Shown here: in pieces, positions 55,077 to 64,000 of the stretch
Numbering within the stretch: position 1 is the first letter of the stretch
How the letters are laid out: each line of letters opens with the position of its first letter
Assembly (NCBI GenBank): GCA_045118155.1
Contig: JBGUXS010000014.1
Span: forward strand, 24,900 to 88,899
Direction of reading: 5' to 3'
Length of the DNA stretch: 64,000 nucleotides
Source of the DNA: JBGUXS01 sp045118155
GTDB lineage: Bacteria > Pseudomonadota > Alphaproteobacteria > CAAHEQ01 > UBA3637
Made by a program: the position numbers and the translations under genes
Notes under the pieces: generated by a model
Databases searched by the model: none
Told to the model about the DNA's origin: nothing
The model's input: only the letters and a program-made list of their open reading frames with translations

Positions 55077-58000
55077 ATGTTCAAATCCGAAATCAATCAA
55101 CGCAGGGTTCGTAGAAGTTTTGGCAAAATAGATTCTGTGATTGAAATGCCAGACTTGTTAGAGGTCCAAAAAGATTCTTATGACCAATTCTTGCAGAAAG
55201 GGGTGCCGCAGAATAAAAGAACAGATACGGGATTACAAGAGGTTTTTAAATCCGTTTTCCCAATTCATGATTTTGCTGGCCGTGGGGATTTGGAATTCAT
55301 CAGGTACACGTTAGAAGAACCGAAATTTGATGTAGATGAATGCTTAAAACGGGGCTTAACGTATGCGGCACCGGTGGTGGCGACTTTACGTTTAGTGGTT
55401 TGGGATGTTGGTGCCGATACAGGGGCCAGGGTTATTCGGGATATCAAGGAACAAGACGTTTATATGGGGGATTTACCCATGATGACCGAAACAGGGACCT
55501 TTATCGTGAACGGGACCGAACGGGTGGTTGTATCCCAAATGCACAGATCCCCTGGTGTTTTCTTTGAACATGATAACGGGGAAACACATTCGTCAGGGAA
55601 ATTCTTGTACAGCGCTAGGATTATCCCATATCGGGGGTCTTGGATTGATTTTGAATATGATGCAAAAGATTTATTGTATGTGCGGGTTGACCGGCGACGC
55701 AAGATTTTGGCGTCTTCCCTCCTTTATGCCCTAGACAGTGCCGAAACCGCAGAACAACGCGCTAAATTGGCTAAAAAGAATGAAACTTTACCCTTAAGCG
55801 ACGTTGAGGGGATGAGCAAGGAAGAAATTTTATCTTACTTCTATGATGTCACCTTATTTAAAAGAGATAAAAAAGGGTGGAAAGCAGATTTTGATCCCGC
55901 CCATGTGAAGGGATTAAAGTTAACCTATGACTTGATAGATGCGGCAACGGGTAAGTGTGTCTTCCCGGCGGGTGAAAAAATTATTGGGGCTAAGGCCGAA
56001 AAAGTAAAGAAAGAGGGTTTTAAAGAATACCTGATTCAAGAAGAAAATTTACTAGGGCGTTTTGTCGCGCAAGATATCGTGGATGAAACCACGGGGGAAA
56101 TTTTATTAGAAGCTGGCGACGAATTATCAGAAGACGATTTTGTCCGTTTGAAAGAGCTGAAAGTCAAAGAATTACCCCTGTTGAACGTAGATAATATTGC
56201 CCCCGATATTCGTAATACCATCATTGCCGATAAAAATACGACACGGGAAGAAGCGTTAGTGGAAATTTATAAAGTGATGCGTCCTGGGGAATTGCCATCT
56301 GTGGAAACGGCAGATGCTTTGTTCCGCAGTATGTTTTTCTCGTTAGAACGATATGATTTATCGGCCGTCGGTCGGGTGAAGATGAATGCCCGTCTTGGAT
56401 TTAGTGATGAAGAAATTCCTGACAGTGTTCGGGTTTTGCGGAAAGAAGATATCTTAAAAATTTTAAAGACATTGGTGGAAATCAAAGATGGCCATGGCAA
56501 AGTTGATGATATTGATAACTTGGGGAACCGGCGGGTACGGTCCGTTGGGGAACTGATGGAAAATCAATTCAGAATTGGTTTGCTTCGGATGGAACGGACG
56601 GTGCGGGAACGTATGACATCGGCCGAAATTGATACGATTATGCCGTATGATTTAATCAATGCTAAGCCATTAAGTTCTGTGGTTCGGGAATTCTTTGCAT
56701 CATCGCAATTGTCCCAGTTTATGGACCAAACGAACCCCTTGGCGGAAGTGACCCACAAACGGCGGTTGTCCGCGTTAGGACCGGGCGGGTTGACACGGGA
56801 TCGGGCCGGTATTGATGTGCGGGATGTGCATCCAACACACTATGGTCGGATTTGCCCGATTGAATCCCCAGAAGGGCAGAACATTGGGTTGATTAACGCC
56901 TTGGCTTCTTATGCAAGAATTAACAAATATGGCTTTATTGAAAGCCCATACCGGAAAGTGGTAGATAAGAAAGTAACCAAAGATGTGGTGTATGCTTCGG
57001 CTATGGAAGAAGCGCATCACGTGGTGGCGCAATCCACGGCAAAAGTGGACAGCAAAGGATGTTTATCCGAAGATTTAACCACGGTTCGGCAAGCTGGGGA
57101 AGTCCATTTGGCAAAACCAGAAGAAGTGGACTATATGGATGTATCCCCGCAACAAGTGGTATCGGTGGCGGCATCCTTGATTCCGTTCTTGGAAAACGAT
57201 GACGCAAACCGGGCGTTGATGGGATCTAACATGCAACGGCAAGCGGTGCCTTTGATGCGGTCCGAAGCCCCCTTAGTGGGAACCGGGATGGAAGGTAAAG
57301 TGGCCCGGGATTCTGGGGCGGCAATTGTGGCCAAACGTTCGGGTGTGGTCCAACAAGTGGATGCGGCCCGTATTGTCATTCGGGCAACGGGGGATATTTC
57401 CGCGACGGCATCTGGTGTTGATATTTACACCTTAAAGAAATTTATGCGGTCCAATCAAAGCACCTGTTTAACACAACAACCGTTGGTATCGGCTGGGGAT
57501 GTTGTGAAAAAAGGCGATATTATTGCGGATGGGCCGTGTACGCAATTGGGGGATTTAGCCCTTGGTCGGAATGTGTTAGTGGCCTTTATGCCGTGGAACG
57601 GGTATAACTATGAAGACTCTATCTTAATTTCAGAACGTATTTCCAAAGATGACGTGTTTACTTCTATTCACTTGGAAGAATTTGAGGTTGTGGCCCGGGA
57701 TACCAAGTTAGGACAAGAAGAAATTACACGGGATATTCCAAACATCGGGGAAGAAGGGTTAAAACACCTTGATGAAACGGGGATTGTCTATATCGGGGCC
57801 GAAGTCAAAGCCGGTGATATCTTGGTTGGGAAAGTGACCCCTAAGGGTGAAACCGTGATGACACCGGAAGAAAAATTACTTCGGACGATCTTTGGGGAAA
57901 AGGCCGCGGACGTACGCGATACGTCTTTACGGGTTCCCCCAGGTGTGGCCGGAACCGTGGTTGATGTGCGGATTTTTACCCGTCGTGGGGTGGAAAAAGA

Positions 58001-59249
58001 TGCCAGGGCCTTGGCTATTGAACAAGATGAATTGAACAGATTGTTAAAAGATAGAAATGATGAAAAAGCCATCATTCGGGGCAGCTATTATGCCCGTGTC
58101 AGAAAGCTTTTGCAAGGGCAAACAGTGGCTAAAGCCGAAGGGTTAAAGGCCAAAACCGAATTGACAAAAGCGGTCTTGGATAAAATTGAAGATGCTAAAT
58201 TACCGGCTATTACCGTCCAAGATGATGGGGTGATGACGCAATTAGAACAATTGGCAGAAACCATTAATGCGGCCGAAAAAGCGTTGCAAACCAAATTTGA
58301 AAACCGGGTTGAAAAATTGCAACGTGGGGATGAAATGTTGGCGGGTGAATTGAAACACGTCAAAGTCTTTATCGCCACCAAGCGGAAATTACAAGCTGGG
58401 GATAAAATGGCGGGACGGCACGGAAACAAAGGGGTTGTTTCCCGTGTATTGCCGGTGGAAGATATGCCGTACATGGCCGACGGGACACCGATGGATTTGG
58501 TGTTGAATCCTTTAGGGGTGCCATCGCGGATGAACGTGGGGCAGATTTTGGAAACGCACCTTGGGTATGCGTGTCATGAGCTGGGCAAGCAAGTGAACCA
58601 AATCCTTGAAGATATTCGGGCGAAAAAGGCCACTACGCAGGATTTACGTGATAAGTTAAAAGACATTTATGGGGATAAAAACTATGATTTCCAAATTGCG
58701 GACATGGATGATACCCATTTATTAAAAATGTCGGCAAACTTAAAAGGTGGAATTCCTATTGCAACGCCGGTGTTTGATGGGGCGCATCAAGATGATATTG
58801 ATAACATGCTGAAAAAGGCCGGCTTACCAACATCTGGACAGGTGACGTTGTATGATGGACGCACTGGGGAACCTTTTGATCGCAAAGTGACGGTTGGATA
58901 TAAATATATGTTAAAATTGCACCACTTAGTAGATGAAAAGATTCACGCGCGGTCTATTGGACCTTACAGCTTGGTGACGCAACAACCGCTTGGCGGGAAA
59001 GCGCAATTCGGTGGTCAGCGTTTCGGGGAAATGGAAGTGTGGGCTTTGGAAGCTTACGGCGCAGCTTATACCCTACAAGAAATGTTAACGATTAAATCCG
59101 ATGACGTTTCTGGACGTATTAAAGCTTACGAAACCATTATCCATGGGGAACAAGATTTTGAAACAGGGATTCCAGAATCGTTTAACGTTCTTGTTAAAGA
59201 AATGCGGTCTTTGGGCCTTGATGTTGAACTTAACCAAAATAACGACTAG
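55077..59249 (+). CDS. rpoB: DNA-directed RNA polymerase subunit beta
   Basis: 1390 residues, full length. Rif-pocket segment [29 protein letters not shown] keeps the Asp, His and Ser that are altered in common rifampicin-resistant mutants. [39 protein letters not shown] and [15 protein letters not shown] are catalytic-core marks; the C-terminal [32 protein letters not shown] is conserved. Ribosome-binding site AGGGGAT. rpoC follows after 12 bp. Confidence 0.99.
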   Translation: MFKSEINQRRVRRSFGKIDSVIEMPDLLEVQKDSYDQFLQKGVPQNKRTDTGLQEVFKSVFPIHDFAGRGDLEFIRYTLEEPKFDVDECLKRGLTYAAPVVATLRLVVWDVGADTGARVIRDIKEQDVYMGDLPMMTETGTFIVNGTERVVVSQMHRSPGVFFEHDNGETHSSGKFLYSARIIPYRGSWIDFEYDAKDLLYVRVDRRRKILASSLLYALDSAETAEQRAKLAKKNETLPLSDVEGMSKEEILSYFYDVTLFKRDKKGWKADFDPAHVKGLKLTYDLIDAATGKCVFPAGEKIIGAKAEKVKKEGFKEYLIQEENLLGRFVAQDIVDETTGEILLEAGDELSEDDFVRLKELKVKELPLLNVDNIAPDIRNTIIADKNTTREEALVEIYKVMRPGELPSVETADALFRSMFFSLERYDLSAVGRVKMNARLGFSDEEIPDSVRVLRKEDILKILKTLVEIKDGHGKVDDIDNLGNRRVRSVGELMENQFRIGLLRMERTVRERMTSAEIDTIMPYDLINAKPLSSVVREFFASSQLSQFMDQTNPLAEVTHKRRLSALGPGGLTRDRAGIDVRDVHPTHYGRICPIESPEGQNIGLINALASYARINKYGFIESPYRKVVDKKVTKDVVYASAMEEAHHVVAQSTAKVDSKGCLSEDLTTVRQAGEVHLAKPEEVDYMDVSPQQVVSVAASLIPFLENDDANRALMGSNMQRQAVPLMRSEAPLVGTGMEGKVARDSGAAIVAKRSGVVQQVDAARIVIRATGDISATASGVDIYTLKKFMRSNQSTCLTQQPLVSAGDVVKKGDIIADGPCTQLGDLALGRNVLVAFMPWNGYNYEDSILISERISKDDVFTSIHLEEFEVVARDTKLGQEEITRDIPNIGEEGLKHLDETGIVYIGAEVKAGDILVGKVTPKGETVMTPEEKLLRTIFGEKAADVRDTSLRVPPGVAGTVVDVRIFTRRGVEKDARALAIEQDELNRLLKDRNDEKAIIRGSYYARVRKLLQGQTVAKAEGLKAKTELTKAVLDKIEDAKLPAITVQDDGVMTQLEQLAETINAAEKALQTKFENRVEKLQRGDEMLAGELKHVKVFIATKRKLQAGDKMAGRHGNKGVVSRVLPVEDMPYMADGTPMDLVLNPLGVPSRMNVGQILETHLGYACHELGKQVNQILEDIRAKKATTQDLRDKLKDIYGDKNYDFQIADMDDTHLLKMSANLKGGIPIATPVFDGAHQDDIDNMLKKAGLPTSGQVTLYDGRTGEPFDRKVTVGYKYMLKLHHLVDEKIHARSIGPYSLVTQQPLGGKAQFGGQRFGEMEVWALEAYGAAYTLQEMLTIKSDDVSGRIKAYETIIHGEQDFETGIPESFNVLVKEMRSLGLDVELNQNND

Positions 59250-59261
59250 GAGGGCAGTGTT

Positions 59262-62200
59262 ATGAATAACTTAATCAAAACGCAAGGGGCTTTGGCACAG
59301 CCACAATCATTTGATGATATCCGGATTTCAATTGCCAGTCCTGAAAAGATTCGTTCTTGGTCTTATGGGGAAGTAACACGGCCAGAAACCATTAGCTATC
59401 GGACGTTTAAGCCCGAAAAAGACGGGTTGTTCTGTGCTAAAATCTTTGGGCCGGAAAAGGACTATGAATGTTTGTGTGGTAAATACAAACGGATGAAGTA
59501 CCGCGGAATTGTTTGTGAAAAGTGCGGTGTGGAAGTGACCCTTTCTAAGGTGCGTCGGGAACGGATGGGGCATATTGAATTGGCCTGTCCGGTGACACAT
59601 ATTTGGTTCTTAAAATCTTTGCCAAGTCGGATTGGAACCTTGTTGGATATGATGCTCAAGCACCTAGAATCCGTTTTATACTTTGAAAAATATATCGTGA
59701 TTGAACCAGGGATGACGGATTTGGGCTTACACGAACTGCTCACCGAAGAACAATATCAAGCCGCCCTTGAAAAATACGGGGAAGATACGTTCCGGGTTGG
59801 TATTGGGGCCGAAGCGATTAAAGAAATGCTTTCTAAAATTGATTTAGCCGCGGATGCCGCTCAGTTACGGGCAGATTTAATGGCAACCCATTCGGATTTA
59901 AAGCGTAAGAAAATTGTCAAACGCCTTAAATTAGTTGAGGCTTTGTTAGAATCTGGATCGCGTCCGGAATGGATGGTGTTGGATGTATTGCCGGTGATTC
60001 CACCAGAATTACGGCCGTTGGTTCCCTTGGATGGGGGTCGGTTTGCAACCTCTGACTTAAACGATTTATATCGGCGGGTCATTAACCGGAACAATCGGTT
60101 GAAACGGCTTTTGGAACTTCGGGCACCGGATATCATTATTCGGAACGAAAAACGGATGTTGCAAGAATCTGTGGATGCGTTGTTTGATAATGGTCGGCGT
60201 GGTCGGGCCGTGGTTGGGGCGAACAAACGTCCGCTTAAATCTTTGGCCGATATGTTGAAAGGGAAACAAGGGCGCTTCCGTCAAAACTTACTTGGGAAAC
60301 GGGTGGATTATTCTGGACGGTCCGTGATTACGGTGGGGCCAGAATTGAAGTTGAATCAATGTGGGCTTCCAAAACGGATGGCTTTGGAATTGTTTAAACC
60401 GTTTATTTTTTCTAAATTAGAACTTTATGGGATGGCCACAACGATCAAAGCCGCCAAGAAAATGGTGGAACGTGAACGGCCAGAAGTTTGGGATATTTTG
60501 TCCGAAGTGATTAAAGAACATCCCGTTTTGTTAAACCGGGCGCCGACGTTGCACCGGCTTGGGATTCAAGCGTTTGATCCGGTGTTGATTGAAGGGAAAG
60601 CGATTCAATTACACCCATTGGTATGTACGGCCTTTAACGCGGACTTTGATGGGGACCAGATGGCGGTGCATGTCCCCTTGTCGGTGGAAGCTCAGATGGA
60701 AGCGCGTGTCTTAATGATGTCCACGAATAACGTGTTATCTCCTGCGAGTGGGAAGCCAATTATCGTGCCGACACAAGATATGATTTTAGGGTTGTACTAC
60801 CTGTCTATGGAATTGGAAGGCGAACCTGGGGAAGGATCTATTTTCTATGGTCCCCAAGAAATTGAACATGCCTTGCAAGCTAAAACCGTTTCTTTGCAGG
60901 CCAAGATTAAAGTGCGTTTGACCATTACCGAAGATGATGGCCAACGGGTAACACGCGTGGTATCCACAACGCCAGGGCGGGTGATTTTGTCCGGCGCTAT
61001 TCCAGAAGAATTACCATTTTCTGCAATTAACAGATTACTCCGCAAAAAGGAAGTGGCTGAATTAATTGACCGGGTGTATCATTTGTGTGGACAAATGGCA
61101 ACGTGTCATTTTGCCGATCGGATTAAGGCCCTTGGGTTTAAATATGCGGCCAAAGCGGGTATTTCTTTCGGGAAAGATGATTTGATTATTCCAGAAGCCA
61201 AGAAAACCTTATTGGCGGCCACAGAAAAGAAGACCAAAGAATACGAACGGCAATATCAAGATGGGTTGATTACGCAACTTGAAAAATACAACAAAGTCGT
61301 GGATGCGTGGGCAACTTGTACGGATGAAGTGGCGTCGGCCATGATGAAGGAAATTTCGCGGATTGAACCTGGAAAACCGGTGAATTCCATTTACATGATG
61401 GCAAACTCTGGGGCTCGTGGGTCTGTGGCGCAGACGAAACAGCTAGCCGGGATGCGAGGGTTGATGGCCAAGCCGTCGGGTGAAATTATTGAAACCCCGA
61501 TTACGTCCAACTTTAAAGAAGGGCTGAACGTGTTAGAATACTTTAACTCCACGCACGGGGCCAGAAAAGGGCTTGCGGATACGGCGTTAAAGACGGCACG
61601 ATCTGGGTACTTAACGCGGCGTCTTGTGGACGTGGCGCAAGATGCCATTATTACGATGGAAGATTGCGGTACCGAACACGGGATTACAATTCGGCCGATT
61701 ATTGAAGGGGGCGATGTGATTGCCACCACTGGGGAACGGATTTTAGGTCGGACCGCCCAAGAAGATGTGATTGATCCCGAAACAGGGGCCGTGATTGTGG
61801 CTAAAGGCAAACTGATTGATGAAGCGGATGTGGCCAAGATTGATAAGGCCGGGGTGGATTCCGTGTTTATTCGGTCGGTGTTAACATGTGAAGCCGAAAA
61901 CGGGATTTGTGCGGCTTGTTATGGACGGGATTTGTCCCGTGGTGAACGGGTGAACATTGGGGAAGTTGTCGGGATTATCGCGGCACAATCCATTGGGGAA
62001 CCTGGAACGCAGTTAACCATGCGGACCTTCCACATCGGGGGGGTGGCGCAACGGGGTGCCGAACAATCATCGGTGGATGCGGTTTTGGATGCCGAAGTGC
62101 GCTTAAAGAATTGCAACACGATTGAAAATTCCACAGGGGATGTGATTGTGTTATCCCGGAATTGCGAAGTATCTTTGGTGGATACTCGGGGGCGTGAAAA

Positions 62201-63395
62201 TGCCCGCCACAAGATTCCTTTTGGGGCTAAATTGTTGGTCAAAGAAGGACAGAAAGTGGTCAAAGGGGACAGATTGGCCGAATGGGATCCATACACCATG
62301 CCGATTTTGGCGGATAAAGCCGGTATCATTAAATACCATGATTTGATTGAAGGGGAAACCGTTCGGGAAGTTGTGGATGATGCCACGGGGCTTTCTTCCA
62401 AAGTGGTGATGGACTTGCGTAAAAGTTCTACACGTCACCCACGGAAACCGCAATTGATTTTGGTGAACGAAAAGGGCAATCCAGTGAAGTTTGCCTCGGG
62501 TGCCGAAGCGCGGTATTATTTAGCGGCGGATGCCGTTGTGGTGCCGAACGACGGGGCCGCGGTGAAGGTTGGGGATGTGCTGGCCAAATTACCGCGTGAA
62601 AGTACGAAAACGAAAGATATTACCGGTGGGTTGCCACGGGTGGCTGAATTGTTTGAAGCCCGTCATCCAAAGGATGCTGCTATTATTTCCGAAATTGCGG
62701 GCCGTGTTGAATACGGGGCTGACTTTAAGTCCAAACGGTCTGTGATTGTCAAAGGCGATAACGGGGAAGAAAAAGAATACTTCATTCCCAAAGGTCGGCA
62801 ACTTGCGGTTCAAGACGGGGATGTTATCCAAAAGGGTGATTTAATCCTTGAAGGAAACTTGGTTCCACACGATATTTTGCGGATTCAAGGGATTGAGGCG
62901 TTGGCACATTACTTGATTAAGGAAATTCAAGCGGTGTACCGGTTGCAGGCCGTGAAGATTAACGATAAGCATATTGAAGTGATTATGCGGCAGATGATGC
63001 GGAAACTTGAAGTAATTGACGCCGGGGATACCACGTTGATTGAAGGGGAACAAGTGGATAAAGAAACCCTGATCGCCGAAAATCAAAAGGCGGTTCGGGC
63101 CGGTGGCCGGGAAGCCAAAGTGGATTATGTCTTACTTGGGATTACCAAGGCCAGTTTGCAGACATCTTCGTTTATTTCGGCGGCATCGTTCCAAGAAACA
63201 ACACGGGTACTTACAGAATCGGCCATTATGGGGCGGGTTGATAAGTTGCGGGGCTTGAAAGAAAACGTCATTGTTGGGCGTTTGATTCCGGCCGGAACAG
63301 GGGCCCAGATGCAGAAGCTGAAACAGTTAGCTGCTGAACGGGATAAGCAAATTATGGCTGCAAAAACCGCTGTATTAGAAAGTCAAACCGAATAA
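59262..63395 (+). CDS. rpoC: DNA-directed RNA polymerase subunit beta'
   Basis: 1377 residues, one chain. N-terminal zinc site [23 protein letters not shown], the bridge/rudder region [46 protein letters not shown] and the catalytic [16 protein letters not shown]. Second zinc site [14 protein letters not shown] strong terminator follows, so rpoBC ends the transcript. Codons are G-rich at third positions compared with most of the window, as expected for a highly expressed gene. Confidence 0.99.
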   Translation: MNNLIKTQGALAQPQSFDDIRISIASPEKIRSWSYGEVTRPETISYRTFKPEKDGLFCAKIFGPEKDYECLCGKYKRMKYRGIVCEKCGVEVTLSKVRRERMGHIELACPVTHIWFLKSLPSRIGTLLDMMLKHLESVLYFEKYIVIEPGMTDLGLHELLTEEQYQAALEKYGEDTFRVGIGAEAIKEMLSKIDLAADAAQLRADLMATHSDLKRKKIVKRLKLVEALLESGSRPEWMVLDVLPVIPPELRPLVPLDGGRFATSDLNDLYRRVINRNNRLKRLLELRAPDIIIRNEKRMLQESVDALFDNGRRGRAVVGANKRPLKSLADMLKGKQGRFRQNLLGKRVDYSGRSVITVGPELKLNQCGLPKRMALELFKPFIFSKLELYGMATTIKAAKKMVERERPEVWDILSEVIKEHPVLLNRAPTLHRLGIQAFDPVLIEGKAIQLHPLVCTAFNADFDGDQMAVHVPLSVEAQMEARVLMMSTNNVLSPASGKPIIVPTQDMILGLYYLSMELEGEPGEGSIFYGPQEIEHALQAKTVSLQAKIKVRLTITEDDGQRVTRVVSTTPGRVILSGAIPEELPFSAINRLLRKKEVAELIDRVYHLCGQMATCHFADRIKALGFKYAAKAGISFGKDDLIIPEAKKTLLAATEKKTKEYERQYQDGLITQLEKYNKVVDAWATCTDEVASAMMKEISRIEPGKPVNSIYMMANSGARGSVAQTKQLAGMRGLMAKPSGEIIETPITSNFKEGLNVLEYFNSTHGARKGLADTALKTARSGYLTRRLVDVAQDAIITMEDCGTEHGITIRPIIEGGDVIATTGERILGRTAQEDVIDPETGAVIVAKGKLIDEADVAKIDKAGVDSVFIRSVLTCEAENGICAACYGRDLSRGERVNIGEVVGIIAAQSIGEPGTQLTMRTFHIGGVAQRGAEQSSVDAVLDAEVRLKNCNTIENSTGDVIVLSRNCEVSLVDTRGRENARHKIPFGAKLLVKEGQKVVKGDRLAEWDPYTMPILADKAGIIKYHDLIEGETVREVVDDATGLSSKVVMDLRKSSTRHPRKPQLILVNEKGNPVKFASGAEARYYLAADAVVVPNDGAAVKVGDVLAKLPRESTKTKDITGGLPRVAELFEARHPKDAAIISEIAGRVEYGADFKSKRSVIVKGDNGEEKEYFIPKGRQLAVQDGDVIQKGDLILEGNLVPHDILRIQGIEALAHYLIKEIQAVYRLQAVKINDKHIEVIMRQMMRKLEVIDAGDTTLIEGEQVDKETLIAENQKAVRAGGREAKVDYVLLGITKASLQTSSFISAASFQETTRVLTESAIMGRVDKLRGLKENVIVGRLIPAGTGAQMQKLKQLAAERDKQIMAAKTAVLESQTE

Positions 63396-63397
63396 CC

Positions 63398-63428
63398 AAA
63401 AAAGGCCGAACAGGTGTCGGCCTTTTTT
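63398..63428 (+). terminator. Intrinsic terminator after rpoC
   Basis: AAAAAAGGCCGA/TCGGCCTTTTTT with loop ACAGGTG. Confidence 0.92.
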
Positions 63429-63447
63429 CTCTAACGAAAGGATTGAT

Positions 63448-63666
63448 GTGAAAGAAGAAGTTTTGCAATTTACGGGAACCGTCACGGAAGCTTTGCCAAA
63501 TGCAATGTTTCGGGTTACGTTGGAAAATGGGCATGAAATTTTGGCCCATACATCCGGTAAAATGCGTAAGTTTCGGATTCGGGTCATGGTGGGGGATAAG
63601 GTAGAAGTTGAAATGACCCCCTATGATTTGACGAAAGGACGTATCGCTTTCCGCCATAAGGCTTAA
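63448..63666 (+). CDS. infA: Translation initiation factor IF-1
   Basis: 72 residues of the S1/OB fold: [64 protein letters not shown]. The start codon is GTG at 63448, after AAAGGA; the ATG two bases earlier is out of frame. rpsL is the usual gene after rpoC; here infA comes next. Confidence 0.97.
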   Translation: MKEEVLQFTGTVTEALPNAMFRVTLENGHEILAHTSGKMRKFRIRVMVGDKVEVEMTPYDLTKGRIAFRHKA

Positions 63667-63680
63667 AAGAAGGGGGGGCC

Positions 63681-64000
63681 ATGCTTAGCAGTTTTTATCT
63701 TACAGGAAGCTTGGGGGTGGCTTTATACGTTTTAGCGCGGTTAGGATGTGTGAAAACCGCTTCTTTTGGAACGGCCCTTGTTTTTTGTGCTATGGCAAGT
63801 GGGGCGTGTCTTTTTAACATCACTTGGGATACCGTTGGTTTTTTGATATGTGCTGGGGGAATGGCATCCATTTCTTCGTTAATTCCCAGTAAACCTTTTC
63901 AGAAAAAAAATAAGTTAAGATGCCAACGGGGGATATTGTTTGCCCTGTTATGTGGGGGGGCTTCGTTTTTTATTCCAGGACAGATTGGATTGCTAGAACG
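63681..64000 (+). CDS. Membrane protein of unknown family, truncated by the window end
   Basis: The first 106 codons of an ORF that continues past the right edge. ATG 63681 has ribosome-binding site AAGGGGGGG. At least four hydrophobic stretches are visible (MLSSFYLTGSLGVALYVL, SFGTALVFCAMASGACLF, TVGFLICAGGMASISSLI, RGILFALLCGGASFFI), separated by a basic loop KPFQKKNKLRCQR. No motif recognised. Directly follows infA by 14 bp. Confidence 0.65.
   Translation, partial: MLSSFYLTGSLGVALYVLARLGCVKTASFGTALVFCAMASGACLFNITWDTVGFLICAGGMASISSLIPSKPFQKKNKLRCQRGILFALLCGGASFFIPGQIGLLE

Noticed and set aside
1..64000. CRISPR arrays and insertion sequences
   Set aside because: No regularly spaced repeats, cas genes or transposase genes are visible anywhere in the window.

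Overview
The window reads as chromosomal DNA of an AT-rich alphaproteobacterium that lives with little or no oxygen. This assignment is inferred from gene content and order, without a database search. Alphaproteobacterial signs are a split F0 cluster atpB-E-b'-b without F1 genes, HdaA next to an AI-2E family permease and a DUF2066 protein, an EIIA-Man/HPr pair with no sugar permease, psd-pssA, and L17-rpoA in an alpha operon. A flavodiiron protein (left edge) and a rubrerythrin suggest oxygen scavenging by an anaerobe or microaerophile, and a SUF operon makes Fe-S clusters. Promoters are unusually easy to read: many have a TTGNNN -35 box exactly 17 bp from a TATNNT-type -10 box.

Layout. 1-3.0 kb (minus): flavodiiron protein, then hdaA, an AI-2E family permease and DUF2066 as an overlapping operon. 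3.1-5.0 kb: dtd-murA. 5.0-8.8 kb: a DUF2934 protein with a histone-H1-like tail, an isopropylmalate-synthase-like gene behind a leucine leader peptide and attenuator, a secreted ankyrin protein and a nucleosidase-like protein. 8.9-12.5 kb: tRNA-Ser, a GT2-GtrA fusion with a small membrane ORF, and thrS. 12.5-15.0 kb: an accessory unit made of a structured RNA with its own promoter and terminator, an EcoRI-family adenine methyltransferase and a DUF262-HNH nuclease. This is the best candidate for an undescribed system. 15.0-17.9 kb: HPt, OmpR-type regulator and EnvZ-type kinase, then an orphan VirB2-like pilin. 18.0-24.0 kb: rpsT, the F0 genes and two large GT-C-type membrane proteins. 24.1-28.5 kb: sufBCDST. 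28.5-33.1 kb: yidD-yidC-engB-mnmE and rubrerythrin. 33.2-38.1 kb: smpB, grpE and, between them, two divergent large proteins of unknown family. 38.2-46.2 kb: rph-trmB, tRNA-Leu, an outer-membrane barrel, lolD/lolC, exonuclease III and several exported unknowns. 46.2-49.0 kb: PTS EIIA/HPr, psd-pssA and bamE. 49.1-64 kb: a long run of information-processing genes, rpsM-rpsK-rpoA-rplQ, tRNA-Trp, secE-nusG-rplKAJL-rpoBC and infA, ending in a truncated membrane protein.

How it fits together. Most of the window is housekeeping. Its regulatory layer is rich in RNA: a CTA-codon leucine attenuator, an L10-type leader with a 19-nt inverted repeat reaching the rplJ ribosome-binding region, an L1/L11-type leader hairpin, and the ncRNA in front of the restriction-like pair. 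At least four genes (lolC, an HExxxH-type secreted protein, a periplasmic unknown and bamE) have a -10 box 6-7 nt before the start codon and no Shine-Dalgarno sequence, so they are probably translated from leaderless mRNAs.
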